Assembly (NCBI GenBank): GCA_012839485.1
Contig: DUNF01000058.1
Coordinates: 3,235 to 67,234, forward strand
From: Acholeplasmataceae bacterium
GTDB lineage: Bacteria > Bacillota_I > Bacilli_A > ML615J-28 > CAG-698
DNA length: 64,000 nucleotides
Direction of reading: 5' to 3'
Shown here: in pieces, positions 45,365 through 53,641 of the stretch
Layout of the letters: each line of letters starts with the position of its first letter
Numbering within the stretch: position 1 is the first letter of the stretch
Notes under the pieces: model-generated
What the model was told of the DNA's origin: nothing
What the model saw: the letters and a program-made list of their open reading frames with translations, nothing else
The model's database searches: none
Position numbers and translations under genes: made by a program

Positions 45365-47986
45365 ATGAAAAAATTACATGAATTAACTTTAGAAGAAAAA
45401 ATTGGCCAGTTGTTTATAGTTGGTTTTTATGGCGAGGAGTTTAATAACGATTTACTTAATTTAATTAAAGATTATAAAATCGGAAATGTAATTTTATTTT
45501 CTCGTAATATTTCTGCGGTAAAACAGTTATATAAATTAAATAAAGATATCCATACTAATATGGAAAAACATTTAGGAATTATGCCTTTCATTACAATTGA
45601 CCAAGAAGGAGGAATGGTTACAAGAATCTTTAATGATGCAACTTTTTTTCCTGGGGCAATGACAATTGGAGCAACAAAGCTTGATAATGCTTATTATGTG
45701 GGGCAAAAGATGGGAGATGAGTTAAGAGCTTTAGGAATTAACTTTAACTTAGCCCCAACATTAGATGTGAATAATAATCCTCATAATCCGGTAATTGGTG
45801 TTAGAAGTTATTCAAGCAGTGAAAAACAAGTTGCAAACTATGGCATAGCTTATATTAAAGGGTTACAAGAAAAAGGAATTATTGCAACTGCAAAACATTT
45901 TCCTGGTCATGGAGATACAAATATTGATAGTCATTTGGGACTGCCAATAATTGAACATTCAAAAGACCGTTTAAATAGAATTGAACTTTATCCATTTAAA
46001 AAAGCTATAGCTTCAGGTTTAGATGCGATTATGAGTGCGCATATTATTTTTAAAGCATATGATAGTGAAAAACCAGCTACTTTATCTAAAGCAGTATTAA
46101 CTGATCTTTTAAAAAAAGAGTTGGGATTTGAAGGTTTGATTGTAAGTGACTGTATGGAAATGAAAGCTATTGATGATACAGTTACTGCACCAGTTGGTGT
46201 TTTAGAAGGTTTACTTGCAGGGCTGGATATGGTTTTTGTAAGTCAAACACCTGCCAAACAAATGAAAGCAGTAGAACTTGTGAAGGAAGCAGTGTTAAAT
46301 GGAAAGTTTCCTTTAGATTTATTAGATGAAAAAGTAGAAAAGATATTAAAATATAAAGCTAAATCATACGAACTATTAAAGAATGAATTTTTTAGTAAAA
46401 CATATAATGAGCAAGAAGAAATATTGCTTAATCCAGAAACTAAAGCTAAAGCTTTAGAGATTGTAGCTGAATCGTTAACTTTAGTAAAAGGAGATAATGT
46501 AAATCCAAGTTTAAAAACTTTAGTTTTAGCTCCAGATCCATTTGCCTCTACAATCATTGAAGATGAGTTTTCTAAAAATGATCGTTCAATTTACGATATG
46601 GTAAGATTAGAAAATAATCCTAACTTAGTTCCTTATCGAATTAAGATTAAACCTTCAAAAGAAGAAATAGATAAATATTTAGAATTAGCAAAAGATTATA
46701 AACAAATAGTTTTATGTACATATAATGCTACAATTAACCGAGGCCAAATTGAACTTGTTAGAAAACTAAATAATTTGGATAAAAAGTTATATGTAATTAG
46801 TATGAGAAATCCTTTTGATATTTTAAACTTTAAGGAAGTTTCTAATTACTTAGCATTATATGAATACACACCTAATTCAATTAAAGTTTTAATTAGTTAT
46901 TTAAATGGCGAAATTAAACCAAAAGGGAAATTACCTGTTTCTTTAAAGGAAAAAACCGAGTTTGGTGCAAGTGTTTATTTAGGTTTAGATGATTATAAAT
47001 TGGAAGATAATTTAAAATATTTAGAAAAGTTAAAGAAAAATGGCTTTAGTTTTGTTTTTGTATCGATGCATATGCCTGAAGCAGGAAGTCATGTTTATGA
47101 TGAGTTTTTAGCGATTAAGGATAAAGCTAAAAGTTTAGGTTTAGAGTTAATAGTTGATGTTTCTAAACCAACTTTTGATAAACACAAGATGTTTGGTGTT
47201 GATCGTATTCGTTTAGACTGGGGTTTTAGTAAAGAAGATATCGTTGATTTAGTTTTAGATGGTTATGATATTGAACTTAATGCTTCGACTTTAACGGAAG
47301 AGTTAGTTGATTATTTAAAAGAAAGAATAGATTTATCTTTAGTAACGGTTAGTCATAATTTTTATCCAAAGAAATATACTGGGTTAAAATATGAAGATGT
47401 GAAGGAAAGAAACAACTTTTTAAACAATTTAGGTTTTAAAGTTATGGGCTATATTGCATCGCTAGAAAACAAAAGACCTCCTTTATATCTAGGATTACCT
47501 ACAGTAGAAACAATGAGAAAGATGCCAGTTTTTCTTCAAAAACAAGAAATGGAACTTTTAGGTTTTTCGAAAATTTGTTTTGGAGATGCGATTATTAGCA
47601 ATAAAGAATTAAAAGAGTTAACAGAAGAAAAGGAATATTTTACTGTACCTTTAGTTTTAAAAAAGGGAATTTCAGAAAAAGAAAAAGAAATTATTAATAA
47701 AGTTCATCGTGTTAGAATTGATCAATCAGAGTATATGATTCGTAGTACTAAATATCGCGGAGAAAAAGGAATTGAACCAAATAATACAGAGAAAAGATCA
47801 AAGTATGATATTACGATTGATAATGATTTGATGAAGAGATATTCTGGTGAATTAAATATTATGCTAACTGATTTAGAAGCCGATAAAGCAGTTAACGTAG
47901 TTGGTAGAGCAATTTTGAGTGATTTTAGTTTAGACTATTTAAAGATGCAAATACCATTTGTTTTTGAAGTTATTGGAGAAGAATAA
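45365..47986 (+). CDS. NagZ glycosidase fused to MupG-type 6-phospho-N-acetylmuramidase (DUF871)
   Basis: 873 residues. Residues 1 to about 525 are a family 3 NagZ: TIDQEGGMVTRI, LAPTLDVNNNP, ATAKHFPGHGDTNIDSHLGLP and the nucleophile region IVSDCMEMKA. Residues 532-873 are DUF871: FGASVYLGLDDYKLEDNLKYL, FVFVSMHMPEAG, LDWGFSKEDIVDL, LVTVSHNFYPKKYTGL. S. aureus MupG (DUF871) splits MurNAc-6P-GlcNAc. At the joint AAAGGA (46945-46950) lies seven bases before GAG 46958, exactly where a MupG start would be, so the old start seems lost. The stop overlaps the kinase start by one base. Confidence 0.9.
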   Translation: MKKLHELTLEEKIGQLFIVGFYGEEFNNDLLNLIKDYKIGNVILFSRNISAVKQLYKLNKDIHTNMEKHLGIMPFITIDQEGGMVTRIFNDATFFPGAMTIGATKLDNAYYVGQKMGDELRALGINFNLAPTLDVNNNPHNPVIGVRSYSSSEKQVANYGIAYIKGLQEKGIIATAKHFPGHGDTNIDSHLGLPIIEHSKDRLNRIELYPFKKAIASGLDAIMSAHIIFKAYDSEKPATLSKAVLTDLLKKELGFEGLIVSDCMEMKAIDDTVTAPVGVLEGLLAGLDMVFVSQTPAKQMKAVELVKEAVLNGKFPLDLLDEKVEKILKYKAKSYELLKNEFFSKTYNEQEEILLNPETKAKALEIVAESLTLVKGDNVNPSLKTLVLAPDPFASTIIEDEFSKNDRSIYDMVRLENNPNLVPYRIKIKPSKEEIDKYLELAKDYKQIVLCTYNATINRGQIELVRKLNNLDKKLYVISMRNPFDILNFKEVSNYLALYEYTPNSIKVLISYLNGEIKPKGKLPVSLKEKTEFGASVYLGLDDYKLEDNLKYLEKLKKNGFSFVFVSMHMPEAGSHVYDEFLAIKDKAKSLGLELIVDVSKPTFDKHKMFGVDRIRLDWGFSKEDIVDLVLDGYDIELNASTLTEELVDYLKERIDLSLVTVSHNFYPKKYTGLKYEDVKERNNFLNNLGFKVMGYIASLENKRPPLYLGLPTVETMRKMPVFLQKQEMELLGFSKICFGDAIISNKELKELTEEKEYFTVPLVLKKGISEKEKEIINKVHRVRIDQSEYMIRSTKYRGEKGIEPNNTEKRSKYDITIDNDLMKRYSGELNIMLTDLEADKAVNVVGRAILSDFSLDYLKMQIPFVFEVIGEE

Positions 47987-48903
47987 TGAAGAAAGCAATG
48001 ATAGGTGTTGATGCTGGTGGCTCTTCAACAAAACTAGCCTTGTTTTTAGAAGATGGGACGATTGTAAAGAAACTAAAAGCTAAGGCAGGATCTAGTGCAT
48101 CAGTTAAATCAGCTTTGGAGAATGTAGAAGAAGGGGTTTATAAGTTGTACGAAGAAGTTAAAAATGAGTATGACTTAAAAGCTATCGTTATTGGTTTAAG
48201 TGGACTTAAAGCTAATTCTAAAGAATCTTTAGAAAAGTTAGTTTCTAATTTAAAAGCAAAAACTAATCTTGATGTATTATTAAACCCTGATACTTTAATT
48301 GCTTTATACTCTCATTTAAAAGATGAATATGAAGAAGGAATTGTTGTTATATCTGGTACTGGTCATGCTTCTTTTGGTTTAAATAAAAATGGTAAATCAA
48401 TGATGATTGGTGGCTGGGGGTATATGATTTATGAAATCGGTAGTGCCTTTAGTGCTGTTCAAGATTTAATTATTAAATCAGTTAGGCATTATGAAGAAGA
48501 AGGTAAAGTCTATCCGTTAGCCCAATCTTTAATAAAAGCAATTGGTTTAAGCACAATAGATGACTTAAGAGTATTTATGTATCATAATGATAAAAAAGAG
48601 ATTGCAAGTTATGCTTATTTAATTACTGATGGAGCTAAAGCTGGAGATAGAATAGCCTTAGAGATTTTAGATGATGCAAGTAAAGGTATTGCTAGGTCAA
48701 TTAAATTACTTGTAAAGCATTTAGAATTAAAGGAAACTGCTGTTTTGGGATTTACAGGAGAATATATTAAAAACTCTAAAATCTTACAAGAATTAGTATT
48801 AGAAAAATTACAGAAAGAGAAGATAAAGTTAAAATATTTAGAAGGTAGTATTGACCCTATTTATGGAGCCTATTACCTAGCTAGGAAGAAAGGCAAAATA
48901 TGA
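47986..48903 (+). CDS. BadF/BadG-family amino-sugar kinase (MurNAc/GlcNAc kinase candidate)
   Basis: 305 residues of the ASKHA/BadF ATPase family. The phosphate-1 motif is GVDAGGSSTKLALF; VVISGTGHASFG and GGWGYMIYEIGSAF correspond to the phosphate-2 and GlcNAc-kinase-like blocks. GlcNAc kinases and MurK of Clostridium have this fold. Between NagZ-MupG and AnmK it most likely phosphorylates MurNAc and/or GlcNAc at O6. The exact sugar is inference. It lacks the Cys-based Fe-S site of true benzoyl-CoA reductase activators. Confidence 0.85.
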   Translation: MKKAMIGVDAGGSSTKLALFLEDGTIVKKLKAKAGSSASVKSALENVEEGVYKLYEEVKNEYDLKAIVIGLSGLKANSKESLEKLVSNLKAKTNLDVLLNPDTLIALYSHLKDEYEEGIVVISGTGHASFGLNKNGKSMMIGGWGYMIYEIGSAFSAVQDLIIKSVRHYEEEGKVYPLAQSLIKAIGLSTIDDLRVFMYHNDKKEIASYAYLITDGAKAGDRIALEILDDASKGIARSIKLLVKHLELKETAVLGFTGEYIKNSKILQELVLEKLQKEKIKLKYLEGSIDPIYGAYYLARKKGKI

Positions 48904-50030
48904 AAGTTATTGGTTTAATGAGTGGGACATCTTTAGATGGTGTAGATGCTGCATTAGTAGAAATCAAAGGTAAAAAAGTTCAACTTTTGAATTTTGTTAC
49001 TTATCCTTATCCTAAAGAGTTCAAAGCTAAACTAAAAAAGAATTTAAATAACGAACAAGCAAAATTAGAAGAAATCTGCAGTTTGAATTTTGAACTTGGA
49101 GATTATTTTGTTTACGCAATTGATGAAGTTTTAAAAGACAAATATAGTTATGATGATATTGATTTAGTTGCAAGCCATGGTCAAACAATTTGGCATAATC
49201 CTAAAGGATTAAAAGGCCAAAGAGCATCTACCTTACAAATAGGAGAAGCAGCTGTAATTGTGGCTAAGACAAACATCACAACAGTATCTAATTTTAGAGT
49301 TAAAGATGTAGCCTTAGATGGTGAAGGTGCACCACTTGTTCCTAAAACTGACTTTTTGCTTTATCATAACAATAAGAAAAACATTGTCTTACAAAATATT
49401 GGTGGTATTGGTAACTTAACATATTTACCAAAAGATGCTAAGGAAGATGAAATTTTGGCGTTTGATACTGGCCCAGGTAATGTAATGATTGATTACTTTA
49501 TGCACAAGTATTATGGCAAAGCTTATGATGAAGATGGTAAAAAAGCCTTTAAAGGAATAATTATTAAACCTTTATATGATTATTTAATGAGTGATAAATT
49601 TATAAAAAAAGCTCCACCTAAGAGTACAGGTAGAGAGCAATATAATGAAACGTTTTTTGAAAGTTTAGTTAAGAAGTTCAATTTAGACCAATATAGTAAA
49701 GAAGATGTTATTTGTACAGTTACAAATATTACAGTAGATTCTATTGTCTATAACTATGAGAAGTACTTAAAAGAGATTGATTTAGTTGTAGTTACTGGAG
49801 GAGGATCACATAATAAATACGTAGTATCCGAGTTAGGAAAAAGACTAGGAGTTGAAGTGGTTACAGGAACTGACTACGGAATTGAAAATGATGCTAAGGA
49901 AGCTTTAAGTTTTGCTTATTTAGGATATTTAAGTTTTAACTATAAAACAGGAAACTTGAAATCAGTTACTGGAGCTAAAGAAAATACTATTTTAGGAAAT
50001 ATTACTTATGGAAGGTATCGCCATGGTTGA
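48900..50030 (+). CDS. anmK: Anhydro-N-acetylmuramic acid kinase
   Basis: 376 residues, the usual AnmK length. It opens and phosphorylates 1,6-anhydroMurNAc to MurNAc-6-phosphate. Diagnostic blocks are IGLMSGTSLDGVDAALV, ASHGQTIWHNP, TLQIGEAAVIV, TVSNFRVKDVALDGEGAPLVP, NIGGIGNLTYL, FDTGPGNVMID and VTGGGSHN. It overlaps the kinase before it by four bases and murQ after it by eight. Anhydro sugars come from lytic transglycosylases, hence from other bacteria's or its own wall turnover. Confidence 0.95.
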   Translation: MKVIGLMSGTSLDGVDAALVEIKGKKVQLLNFVTYPYPKEFKAKLKKNLNNEQAKLEEICSLNFELGDYFVYAIDEVLKDKYSYDDIDLVASHGQTIWHNPKGLKGQRASTLQIGEAAVIVAKTNITTVSNFRVKDVALDGEGAPLVPKTDFLLYHNNKKNIVLQNIGGIGNLTYLPKDAKEDEILAFDTGPGNVMIDYFMHKYYGKAYDEDGKKAFKGIIIKPLYDYLMSDKFIKKAPPKSTGREQYNETFFESLVKKFNLDQYSKEDVICTVTNITVDSIVYNYEKYLKEIDLVVVTGGGSHNKYVVSELGKRLGVEVVTGTDYGIENDAKEALSFAYLGYLSFNYKTGNLKSVTGAKENTILGNITYGRYRHG

Positions 50031-50934
50031 TTTAAGTAAACTAACAACAGAAAAAAGAAATAAGAATACTTATGATATTGATAGTTTAGATAGTTTAGGA
50101 ATTATCAAGAAAATCAATGAAGAAGATAAACAAATTGCTTATGAAATTGAAAAGCATTTAGAAGAAATTGCTTCAGTAATTGATGATGTAGTAAAAAGTT
50201 TTCTAGAAGGTGGAAGACTTATTTATATTGGTGCTGGTACTAGTGGAAGGTTAGGGATTTTAGATGCAGTTGAATGCCCACCTACATTTAGTGTGGATTT
50301 TGAGCAAGTTCAGGGGTTGATCGCAGGGGGAGAGAGAGCATTTATCAAAGCGGTAGAAGGAGCTGAAGATAATAAAGAGTTAGCTGTAAAAGATTTAAAA
50401 GCAATTAATTTGTCTGATAAAGATACTTTAATTGGTTTAAGTGCTAGCGGTAGAACCCCTTATGTAGTTTCTGGCATAGAATATGGCAATAAAATTGGTG
50501 CCAAAACAGCTTCAATTGCAACATCTTTAAATAGTGAAATTGGTAAGATTGCGAAGAAGAAAATTGAAGTTGTAACTGGTGCTGAAGTTTTAACCGGTTC
50601 TACCAGACTAAAATCAGGAACTGCTCAGAAGATGATTTTAAATATGATCTCAACTGCTAGTATGATTCAAATGGGTAAAGTTTATGAGAACTTAATGATT
50701 GATGTTAACCCTACAAATGAAAAGTTAGTTGCAAGAGCATTGTCAATTATTCAAGATATTACAAAAGTAGAAAAAGAAGAAGCTGCTTTGAAATTAAAGC
50801 GATATAAAACAGTAAAAAAGACTATTTTTCATTTACTAACTAAGGAAGAATCTTTAGAAAAAATAGATTATTACTTAAATAAAAATCATGGACATTTACG
50901 AAAGGCAATAGCTAGTTATGGTAAAAAGTGTTGA
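50023..50934 (+). CDS. murQ: N-acetylmuramic acid 6-phosphate etherase
   Basis: 303 residues, SIS-domain enzyme that cleaves the lactyl ether of MurNAc-6-phosphate to GlcNAc-6-phosphate and D-lactate. Signature blocks: TEKRNKNTYDIDSLDSLGIIKKINEED, YIGAGTSGRLGILDAVECPPTF, LIAGGERAFIKAVEGAED, IGLSASGRTPYV, GAEVLTGSTRLKSGTAQKMILNMIST and NLMIDVNPTN. ATG 50023 is preferred because GGAAGG ends eight bases before it; the in-frame ATG at 50008 precedes that site. The product lactate fits the dehydrogenase genes downstream. Confidence 0.96.
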   Translation: MVDLSKLTTEKRNKNTYDIDSLDSLGIIKKINEEDKQIAYEIEKHLEEIASVIDDVVKSFLEGGRLIYIGAGTSGRLGILDAVECPPTFSVDFEQVQGLIAGGERAFIKAVEGAEDNKELAVKDLKAINLSDKDTLIGLSASGRTPYVVSGIEYGNKIGAKTASIATSLNSEIGKIAKKKIEVVTGAEVLTGSTRLKSGTAQKMILNMISTASMIQMGKVYENLMIDVNPTNEKLVARALSIIQDITKVEKEEAALKLKRYKTVKKTIFHLLTKEESLEKIDYYLNKNHGHLRKAIASYGKKC

Positions 50935-51652
50935 TTTAAAAAATGGCGATTATACTTTAAGAGGTATATATAGTAAAGGTGAAAGTGAAAAGATAGTAAT
51001 TATGTTTCATGGCTATACTGGTCATAAAGTAGAACATAATGGAATGTTTCGAAGTTTATCAAGGATTTTATTAAAAGAAGATATCTCTTCTTTAAGATTT
51101 GACTATTATGGCAATTTTGATAGTGATGGTGAGTTTACTGATTTTACCTTTGATACACTATTTAGCGATGCTAGATGTATTATTAAATACGCTTATGATT
51201 TAGGCTATAAGGAAGTTGTTTTATTAGGCTATTCAATGGGTGGCGCTTTAGCTTTAGCAGTTGCTCATGAAGAAGCAAGAATAAAAAAGGTAGTTGTTTG
51301 GAATCCTGCTGGTAATATTAATGAGCTTGTGAAAAGAAGATATGAGATTACTGAAAAGGATGAAAAAGGTAATACAATTACTTTAAACTTTTCTTTATCA
51401 AAAGCGATGTTTGATTCTAGTTTTAAATATAAGTGGTATGAGCTAGCAAGTAAATATCAAGGAAAAGCTTATGTAATTAAAGGCGCTAAAGATTTAGCTG
51501 TGCCTTTGTTATATAACGATAAATATTTAGAAGTGTTAAAAAATAAGGTTTCTTTTATTATCAAAGATGGAGACCATGGTTTTGATAATAAAAAAGATCA
51601 AGAGTTATTATATAAGAAAACGATAGAATATATTAAGGAGGAAGAAAGTTGA
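50918..51652 (+). CDS. Alpha/beta hydrolase
   Basis: 244 residues with the alpha/beta-hydrolase fold. The oxyanion-side FHGYTGHK, nucleophile elbow G-Y-S106-M-G-G, catalytic Asp in KGAKDLAVP and His in KDGDHGFDN are visible, in the order of feruloyl-esterase or acyl-esterase-like enzymes. No signal peptide. It overlaps murQ by 17 bases and etfB by four, so it is firmly in the operon. A deacylase of modified muramic acid is conceivable but unproven. Confidence 0.85.
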   Translation: MVKSVDLKNGDYTLRGIYSKGESEKIVIMFHGYTGHKVEHNGMFRSLSRILLKEDISSLRFDYYGNFDSDGEFTDFTFDTLFSDARCIIKYAYDLGYKEVVLLGYSMGGALALAVAHEEARIKKVVVWNPAGNINELVKRRYEITEKDEKGNTITLNFSLSKAMFDSSFKYKWYELASKYQGKAYVIKGAKDLAVPLLYNDKYLEVLKNKVSFIIKDGDHGFDNKKDQELLYKKTIEYIKEEES

Positions 51653-52437
51653 AAATTATAGTATGTATTAAACAAGTACCTGCAAGTACTGAGGTAGAAA
51701 TAGATCCCATTACAGGTAACTTAATTAGAGATGGTCGAAATGCGAAGATGAATCCTTATGATTTATATGCGATTGAAACAGCTTTAAGAATTAAAGAGTT
51801 CAATGGTGCTCATGTAGCTACAATCTCAATGGGTCCACCTTCAGCTTTAGCAGTATTGAATGAATCTTTATGGATGGGTTGTGATGATGCTACAATCATG
51901 ACTGATCGTAAATTTGGGGGAGCTGATGTTGTAGCAACTAGCTATACTTTAGCTCAAGGAATTAAATTAATAGGCGGAGCTGATTTGATTATCTGTGGTA
52001 AACAAACAACAGATGGTGATACTGCTCAAGTAGGACCGGAAATAGCTGAGAATTTAAAGATTCCTCATTTATGTTATGTAGATAAGATTATCGAAATTAA
52101 GGAGAAATCAATTGTTGTTCAAGTAGATATGGATCATACTGAAGAAGTATGGGAGATTGATTATCCGTGTTTAATTACGGTAAATAAAGGTATTTTCACA
52201 CCAAGACTTCCTTCTTATAGAAGAAGCAAAAAGTTTAAAGATTATGAAATTAGACAAATTCATTTTAGTGATATGGTTGATCAAAATGAAGCGCATTATG
52301 GTCTAAAAGGGTCGCCAACACAAGTTGAAAGAATGTTCCCGCCAATTAAAAATACTGATAAAGAATTATGGGAAGATACTGATGAAAATTTAGCTTTGAA
52401 ATTGTCTAACAAATTAAAGGAAATGAAGGTAGTATAA
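51649..52437 (+). CDS. etfB: Electron transfer flavoprotein beta subunit (LctB-like)
   Basis: 262 residues from a TTG start overlapping the previous TGA (AAGGAGG upstream). ETF beta features: IVCIKQVPASTEVEID, NPYDLYAIETALRIKE, VATISMGPPSA, DLIICGKQTTDGDTAQVGPEIAENLKIP and the terminal NTDKELWEDTDENLA region. In bifurcating ETFs this subunit carries the FAD that reduces NAD or splits electrons. The gene order etfB-etfA-lctD matches the lactate dehydrogenase/Etf complex of Acetobacterium woodii. Confidence 0.92.
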   Translation: MKIIVCIKQVPASTEVEIDPITGNLIRDGRNAKMNPYDLYAIETALRIKEFNGAHVATISMGPPSALAVLNESLWMGCDDATIMTDRKFGGADVVATSYTLAQGIKLIGGADLIICGKQTTDGDTAQVGPEIAENLKIPHLCYVDKIIEIKEKSIVVQVDMDHTEEVWEIDYPCLITVNKGIFTPRLPSYRRSKKFKDYEIRQIHFSDMVDQNEAHYGLKGSPTQVERMFPPIKNTDKELWEDTDENLALKLSNKLKEMKVV

Positions 52438-52438
52438 G

Positions 52439-53641
52439 ATGGCTAAAAAAGGAATTATTGTAGTTAACAAGAGTAACGTAAATAAAGATTTAATTGAAGA
52501 TTATGTTAAGAGTTGTCCTTTTAAGGCGATTGTAGCTAAAGATGGTAGTGTTGATGTTGATCAATCTGCTTGTAAGATTTGTCGAATATGTGCTAAAAAG
52601 TTTGCTGATGTTTTTAAGTTTCAAGAAATTGAAGAAGAAAAGATTAATAAAGATGAGTGGGTAGGAATTACTGTTTTTATTGAACATGATGGAAATAAAA
52701 TTCACCCAGTATCATTAGAATTAATCGGGAAATCTAAAGAGCTTGCAAAGGTAACTGGACATCCAGTTTATGCTATACTTTTTAGTGATGATGCAAATAA
52801 ATTTACCGACACTTTATTAGCTTATGGAGTTGATAAAGTATACTCATATGAGCATAAACTACTAGGACATTTTAACGTAGAATATTATGTAGAAGTGATG
52901 GCGGATTTTGTTTCGAAAGTGAAACCTTCAACAATCCTTTATGGTGGTACAGCAATTGGTAGAAGCTTTGCCCCAAGAGTTGCAGCAAGACTTAAGACTG
53001 GTTTGACTGCTGACTGTACAATTTTGGATATGAAAAAGAATACAGATTTAGTCCAAAATCGTCCTGCTTTTGGTGGTAACATTATGGCTGGAATTATTTG
53101 TGAGAACACAAGACCACAAATGGCTACAGTTCGTTATAAGATCTTCAAAATGCCAGAAAAGGTTAAACCTTTTGGTGCTGTTGAAAAGATGAGTTTGAAA
53201 GATATTAAGTTTAAAACTAATATGAGATTAGTTGAAACAAAAGAAAAGCCAAAAGAAATTGATATTTCTGAGGCAGATACAATCGTATGTATTGGGAAAC
53301 CATTTAAAACTAAAGAACAAATTCAAATGGCAAAAGAATTTGCTGATTTAATTGGGGCACAACTTGCTTGTACTAGACCACTTGTAGAGGCAGGAGTTAT
53401 GCCAGCTACAAGACAAATTGGCCTAAGTGGTAGAACAGTTTCGCCTAAACTTCTTGTTTGTTTGGGTATTAGTGGAGCTGTTCAATTTACTGCGGGAATG
53501 AAAGGCAGTGAAGTAGTTTTCGCTGTTAACAATGATAAAAATGCAGCTATTTTTGACTTTGTTCATTATGGTTTAGTAGGGGATATTTTTACAATACTAC
53601 CTGAATTAATTAAGACTTTGAAAGGGGAAGAAGATGTATAA
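52439..53641 (+). CDS. etfA: Electron transfer flavoprotein alpha subunit with ferredoxin-like domain (LctC-like)
   Basis: 400 residues. The first ~65 are ferredoxin-like with C26-P and C45xxC48xxC51, a set of four cysteines suited to one [4Fe-4S] cluster; the other half-cluster motif of a two-cluster ferredoxin is missing. The rest is standard ETF alpha (TILYGGTAIGRSFAPRVAARLKTGLTADCT, GNIMAGIICENTRPQMATVR, FAD-binding PATRQIGLSGRTVSPKLLVCLGISGAVQFTAGM). In LctC the ferredoxin domain shuttles electrons. It overlaps lctD by eight bases. Confidence 0.92.
   Translation: MAKKGIIVVNKSNVNKDLIEDYVKSCPFKAIVAKDGSVDVDQSACKICRICAKKFADVFKFQEIEEEKINKDEWVGITVFIEHDGNKIHPVSLELIGKSKELAKVTGHPVYAILFSDDANKFTDTLLAYGVDKVYSYEHKLLGHFNVEYYVEVMADFVSKVKPSTILYGGTAIGRSFAPRVAARLKTGLTADCTILDMKKNTDLVQNRPAFGGNIMAGIICENTRPQMATVRYKIFKMPEKVKPFGAVEKMSLKDIKFKTNMRLVETKEKPKEIDISEADTIVCIGKPFKTKEQIQMAKEFADLIGAQLACTRPLVEAGVMPATRQIGLSGRTVSPKLLVCLGISGAVQFTAGMKGSEVVFAVNNDKNAAIFDFVHYGLVGDIFTILPELIKTLKGEEDV

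Noticed and set aside
47986..48903. Benzoyl-CoA/2-hydroxyacyl-CoA dehydratase activator
   Set aside because: The BadF fold is shared, but the Fe-S cysteines are absent and the neighbours are amino-sugar genes.
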